A stretch of DNA of 64,000 nt from JAAXHB01 sp965221635 (GTDB taxonomy: Bacteria > Actinomycetota > Acidimicrobiia > Acidimicrobiales > Aldehydirespiratoraceae), in the NCBI GenBank assembly GCA_965221635.1, contig OZ244902.1, positions 744,001 to 808,000 on the forward strand, given 5' to 3'. The notes under the pieces are model-generated. The model saw nothing but the letters and a program-made list of their open reading frames with translations. It made no database searches and was not told where the DNA came from. The position numbers and the translations under genes are program-made. This document shows positions 61,407 to 64,000 of the stretch, piece after piece (within the stretch, counting starts at the first letter, position 1; every line of letters begins with the position of its first letter).

Positions 61407-61482
61407 TGGTGGTCGGGCGCGGCGTCGATCCGCGGACCTTCCGCTTTTCAGGCGGACGCTCTGCCAACTGAGCTACCCGACC
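61407..61482 (-). tRNA. tRNA-Phe(GAA)
   Basis: A 76-nt tRNA including an encoded CCA. The acceptor stem is GGTCGGG/CCCGACC, the anticodon loop CTGAAAA reads GAA, and the T stem is CGCGG/CCGCG. The T loop reads ATCGACG, so position 54 is A where bacteria almost always have T. Confidence 0.92.
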
Positions 61483-61509
61483 GGGGCTTGGCTACGACCG
61501 AGTCGTAGT

Positions 61510-61587
61510 TGGCGGTCCTGACGGGATTTGAACCCGCGGCCTCCACCTTGACAGGGTGGCGATCACTCCAAACTGATCTACAGGACC
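61510..61587 (-). tRNA. tRNA-Asp(GUC)
   Basis: A 78-nt tRNA including an encoded CCA. The acceptor stem is GGTCCTG/CAGGACC, the anticodon loop CTGTCAA reads GUC, and the T arm is GCGGG-TTCAAAT-CCCGT. Confidence 0.94.
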
Positions 61588-61736
61588 TGGCACACGACCT
61601 GCGTGCGACCACGGATGCTAACAACCGGCGACATGATTGCTACCCCGAACGTCGCTCGACCGGTTGCCCCCGATGGTGACCGCCGACAAGGGTCACCAGC
61701 GGCAGTTGAGCACCGGCGGGAGTTGCGGAGAGTCAG

Positions 61737-61809
61737 CACCCCCAACGGGATTCGAACCCGTGTTACCGGCGTGAAAGGCCGGCGTCCTAGGCCGCTGGAC
61801 GATGGGGGC
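61737..61809 (-). tRNA. tRNA-Glu(UUC)
   Basis: A 73-nt tRNA. The acceptor stem is GCCCCCA/TGGGGGT, the anticodon loop CTTTCAC reads UUC, and the T arm is ACGGG-TTCGAAT-CCCGT. It is the first gene of a Glu-Asp-Phe cluster; CCA is not encoded. Confidence 0.94.
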
Positions 61810-61907
61810 CCGCGGGGTTTGATCCCCGCCGACGTGTGAGCCTACAAGTCCCCCGAAGCGTCCCGGCAGCGCCAGTCGCCTGGGCTGCGCAGGCCGTCTC
61901 AGCGGTG

Positions 61908-62390
61908 CTAGTCGTCTGATCCGGGGGGCAGGCCGGGTTCGGCTGCCTGCACCAGTTCCTCGAGCATCCCGCCGAGCCATTCGAACACCGGCATCAGGCC
62001 CGCGTCGGGGTCGTCTTCGGTCGGGGCGTCACCGCCGTCGGCCACACCGAGGCGCTCACCCAGATACAAGCGCACGCAGTTGAGGGTTTGCATCCATGCC
62101 GCCACCTCGTCGGCGCCCAGCGAGGCGCGGGCCCCCAGCGTGGACTGCACCACGTCGATTGCATCCAGGCGGTGCGAGAGCAGGCTGGTGGATGCCATCT
62201 CGCGGTATTCGAGCTCGATGTCGGGATCCTCGGTGCAGGCGGGCGGTTCCAGGCGTGTGAGGTTGGGGTCGCTGCCACTGAACAGCAGTTGTCGGAACTG
62301 CTCCACCACCGAACCCAGCACCTGCTGCTCGGCATCACCGAGGGTCACGGCCACGCCCGCACGGGTTGCACGGAACCGGCGAGTACTCAT
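61908..62390 (-). CDS. DUF2017-family protein
   Basis: 160 residues. LGDAEQQVLGSVVEQFRQLL, then TEDPDIELEYREMASTSLLSHRLDAI, then a helix near LNCVRLYLGERLGV match the actinobacterial DUF2017 family, which is regularly encoded just after clpS. The function is unknown; the constant link to clpS suggests a role with Clp proteolysis. The start ATG 62390 lies 13 bp after clpS. Confidence 0.85.
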   Translation of the reverse strand: MSTRRFRATRAGVAVTLGDAEQQVLGSVVEQFRQLLFSGSDPNLTRLEPPACTEDPDIELEYREMASTSLLSHRLDAIDVVQSTLGARASLGADEVAAWMQTLNCVRLYLGERLGVADGGDAPTEDDPDAGLMPVFEWLGGMLEELVQAAEPGLPPGSDD

Positions 62391-62403
62391 GTGTGCAGCC
62401 GGG

Positions 62404-62808
62404 TCATCGGTCTTGCTCCATGGTGGCCCACAGGCCATGGTCGTGAAGCTGGAACACGTAATGCTCGGCCTTCTCCTTGGGGCCCGAGGTCACCACCGCC
62501 TTGCCTTCGGTGTGAACCTGCATCATCAACCGGTGAGCCTTGTCCTGTGAGTACCCGAACAATTTGCGCAACACGAACGTGACATAGGACATCAGGTTCA
62601 CCGGGTCGTCCCACACGATCACCTTCCAGGGGCGATCAAACTTGGGCACCGATTCGTCCACGGGCTCCTTCACCGGCGCAACCACAGGCGCCGCAGGAGA
62701 CGCCGCCCCAAACCCGGGGGTGGCACTGTCGGGGCCGGCACTGTCGGCGACGCCCATCAACGTGGCGCAGCGCACGCGGCCGTCGTGAGCTGCCGGATCC
62801 ACGGTCAT
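62404..62808 (-). CDS. clpS: ATP-dependent Clp protease adaptor ClpS
   Basis: 134 residues with an extended, Ala/Pro/Val-rich N-terminal tail. The ClpS core follows: VIVWDDPVNLMSYVTFVLRK with the N-degron-binding DDPVN, then AHRLMMQVHTEGKAVV and EKAEHYVFQLHDHGLWATME. It passes N-end-rule substrates to ClpC or ClpA. The start is ATG 62808, five bases downstream of the ctaA stop. ATG 62757 would give a core with a shorter tail. Confidence 0.93.
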   Translation of the reverse strand: MTVDPAAHDGRVRCATLMGVADSAGPDSATPGFGAASPAAPVVAPVKEPVDESVPKFDRPWKVIVWDDPVNLMSYVTFVLRKLFGYSQDKAHRLMMQVHTEGKAVVTSGPKEKAEHYVFQLHDHGLWATMEQDR

Positions 62809-62812
62809 GGGC

Positions 62813-63757
62813 TCATCCTGGCGAGGCGGCGCCGGGCTGCACAACCACACTTTGTTGATGCGTTTCGGAAGCCCCGCCAGGGTCCGGTGCGGGCGCCGGT
62901 TGATCGGAGCGGCCGGCGGTACTCACCACACGCACCACAAGAATCCACGCCACGGATGCCAGCGCTACGTGTACCCCCACCAGCAACGCGGGAACACCCG
63001 CGAAGTACTGCGTGTAGCCCACGACTGCCTGCAGCACCAGCAGGCTCGCCAGTCGTTCGAGGCCTCGTGCGGTGGCACGGTGCTCGCGCCTGAAGCGGAA
63101 CCAGGCAAGCACCACCACCCCAAGAAAGCAAAGCGCCACGATGCTGTGGATCCTGGTGACCTCCCTCACCAGAAACGGCAGCCGTTCGGCCCTGGTGTCA
63201 CCCGCGTGAGGGCCCGAACCGGTGACGACGGTTCCCGCCACCAATGCCGCCGCGCCAAAGGTGAACACCGCCCACAACAACAGTCGTGACACGGGCTCCA
63301 GAGCCGGGCGGGCGGGCGGCGTTTCGTTGCGGCGGGCTCGTTCGTCGAGCACCACCGCGTTCCACAACAACACCATCGACAACAGGAAGTGACCCATCAC
63401 GAAACGGGGATCGAGTTCGGTGCGCACCAGCAGAGCCCCCAGGATTACCTGACCGAGCACCCCGGCCACCAGTCCCCACGACCACCACACAAGATCCGAA
63501 CGACGGGGACGGCGTCGCAGCGATCCCAGCACCGCCGCGATCACCGCAACGGCCACCACCCCGGTGAACAGCCGGTTGATCCACTCCACCAGCGCGTGGT
63601 ACTCCAACGGCGCCACGATCCTGTCCTGCTCACACAGAGGCCAATCCGGGCATCCCAGGCCCGAGCCGGTGAGACGCACCGCGACACCGGTGATCACGAT
63701 CGCCGTGAGGGCCCAAAGTGCGAGTCGGGTGACTCGCGCATAGCTGTAAGGAGTCAC
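62813..63757 (-). CDS. ctaA: heme A synthase (CtaA/Cox15)
   Basis: 314 residues with eight hydrophobic helices in two halves. The heme-ligating histidines lie in PLEYHALVEWINRLFTG, VMGHFLLSMVLLWN, REVTRIHSIVALC and LLVGVHVALASVAW. The substrate-side motif GSGLGCPDWPLC, with its two cysteines, is present. It oxidises heme O to heme A for cytochrome aa3 oxidase. GTG 63757 lies 6 nt after TACCCT, with no Shine-Dalgarno. It is divergent from ctaB, which makes the heme O substrate. Confidence 0.93.
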   Translation of the reverse strand: MTPYSYARVTRLALWALTAIVITGVAVRLTGSGLGCPDWPLCEQDRIVAPLEYHALVEWINRLFTGVVAVAVIAAVLGSLRRRPRRSDLVWWSWGLVAGVLGQVILGALLVRTELDPRFVMGHFLLSMVLLWNAVVLDERARRNETPPARPALEPVSRLLLWAVFTFGAAALVAGTVVTGSGPHAGDTRAERLPFLVREVTRIHSIVALCFLGVVVLAWFRFRREHRATARGLERLASLLVLQAVVGYTQYFAGVPALLVGVHVALASVAWILVVRVVSTAGRSDQPAPAPDPGGASETHQQSVVVQPGAASPG

Positions 63758-63763
63758 ATTGCG

Positions 63764-63769
63764 AGGGTA
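63764..63769 (-). promoter_or_regulatory. putative leaderless -10 box of ctaA
   Basis: TACCCT on the minus strand with a 6-nt spacer to GTG 63757. Confidence 0.45.
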
Positions 63770-63810
63770 CGCCCGGCAGCGGCGGCCTCTCACATCTTGT
63801 TGGGTGGTCG

Positions 63811-63816
63811 TAGCCT
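63811..63816 (+). promoter_or_regulatory. putative leaderless -10 box of ctaB
   Basis: TAGCCT with a 6-nt spacer to GTG 63823. Together with the ctaA box it makes a compact divergent promoter. Confidence 0.5.
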
Positions 63817-63822
63817 GCCAGA

Positions 63823-64000
63823 GTGACCGGATCCGTGGCCTTGCCCCGCCGCCGCCGAGCAGGCGCATTCCTGGCGCTCACCAAGCCGCGGATCATCGAA
63901 TTGCTGCTGGTGACAACGGTGCCCACCATGATCGTGGCCGCGGGTGGACTGCCCTCGGTGTGGCTGATGGTGGCCACCGTTGTGGGAGGTTCGCTGGCCG
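63823..64000 (+). CDS. ctaB: protoheme IX farnesyltransferase (CtaB), cut off by window end
   Basis: The frame from GTG 63823 gives a basic N terminus (PRRRRAGAF) and ALTKPRIIELLLVTTVP, the typical first part of CtaB/CyoE. A hydrophobic stretch runs into the window edge. The enzyme makes heme O from protoheme and farnesyl diphosphate. The divergent ctaA supports the call. Only 59 residues are visible. Confidence 0.9.
   Translation, partial: MTGSVALPRRRRAGAFLALTKPRIIELLLVTTVPTMIVAAGGLPSVWLMVATVVGGSLA

Overview
The window is a 64-kb piece of a high-GC (roughly 65-70 %) bacterial chromosome. It is most likely from an actinomycete-type Actinobacterium and probably an aquatic or marine acidimicrobiia-like lineage. 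That placement is inferred from gene content: a convergent trpG/pknB pair, divergent ctaA/ctaB, clpS followed by a DUF2017-type gene, an F420-type LLM oxidoreductase, P450s and other lipid or steroid-type enzymes, and a trimethylamine monooxygenase typical of marine bacteria. No marker gene fixes the taxonomy.

Layout. 1-4.7 kb: a truncated heterodisulfide-reductase-like Fe-S protein, trpG and PASTA kinase pknB. 4.8-11.2 kb: tRNA-Leu, an 18-bp tandem repeat, then a tightly overlapping surface-glycan operon (GNAT-like protein, two GT39-like membrane glycosyltransferases, polysaccharide deacetylase, methyltransferase). 11.2-16.7 kb: an NfeD-like protein that has lost its catalytic serine, a divergent STAS/receiver pair, tRNA-Pro, an amidotransferase, an SDR, an XRE-cupin regulator and small membrane proteins. 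17.0-19.0 kb: an ammonium transporter followed by three tiny membrane proteins. 19.0-26.4 kb: a DUF1989-GcvT fusion, a malyl-CoA-lyase-like enzyme, two small unknown genes behind a strong promoter, tmm, and an LLM oxidoreductase. 26.4-33.5 kb: VOC, SnoaL, enoyl-CoA hydratase, MFS, phytanoyl-CoA-dioxygenase-like, SRPBCC and OYE-type genes. 33.5-36.5 kb: an accessory patch beside tRNA-Arg. It holds a lower-GC two-gene cassette bracketed by a 68-bp direct repeat, then a Fic gene with tandem palindromic operators.

36.6-58.1 kb is the main feature. One uninterrupted gene of about 6,550 codons encodes a secreted SLH-anchored protein with 27 tandem ~100-residue cadherin/Ig-like units and seven ~500-residue calcium-motif/GLUG-like modules. 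A second SLH protein lies directly upstream. 58.4-64 kb: a P450, a sulfotransferase-like protein, a Glu-Asp-Phe tRNA cluster, then ctaA-clpS-DUF2017 divergent from a truncated ctaB.

Two window-wide patterns stand out. At least nine genes carry a TANNNT hexamer 6-8 nt before the start codon with no Shine-Dalgarno sequence, which suggests leaderless transcription. Many genes also end in C-rich, G-poor coding sequence, which would suit Rho-dependent termination. Several starts were moved downstream of the longest reading frame on this evidence, most notably for the giant gene, where the outermost 'start codon' is the -35 box of its own promoter.
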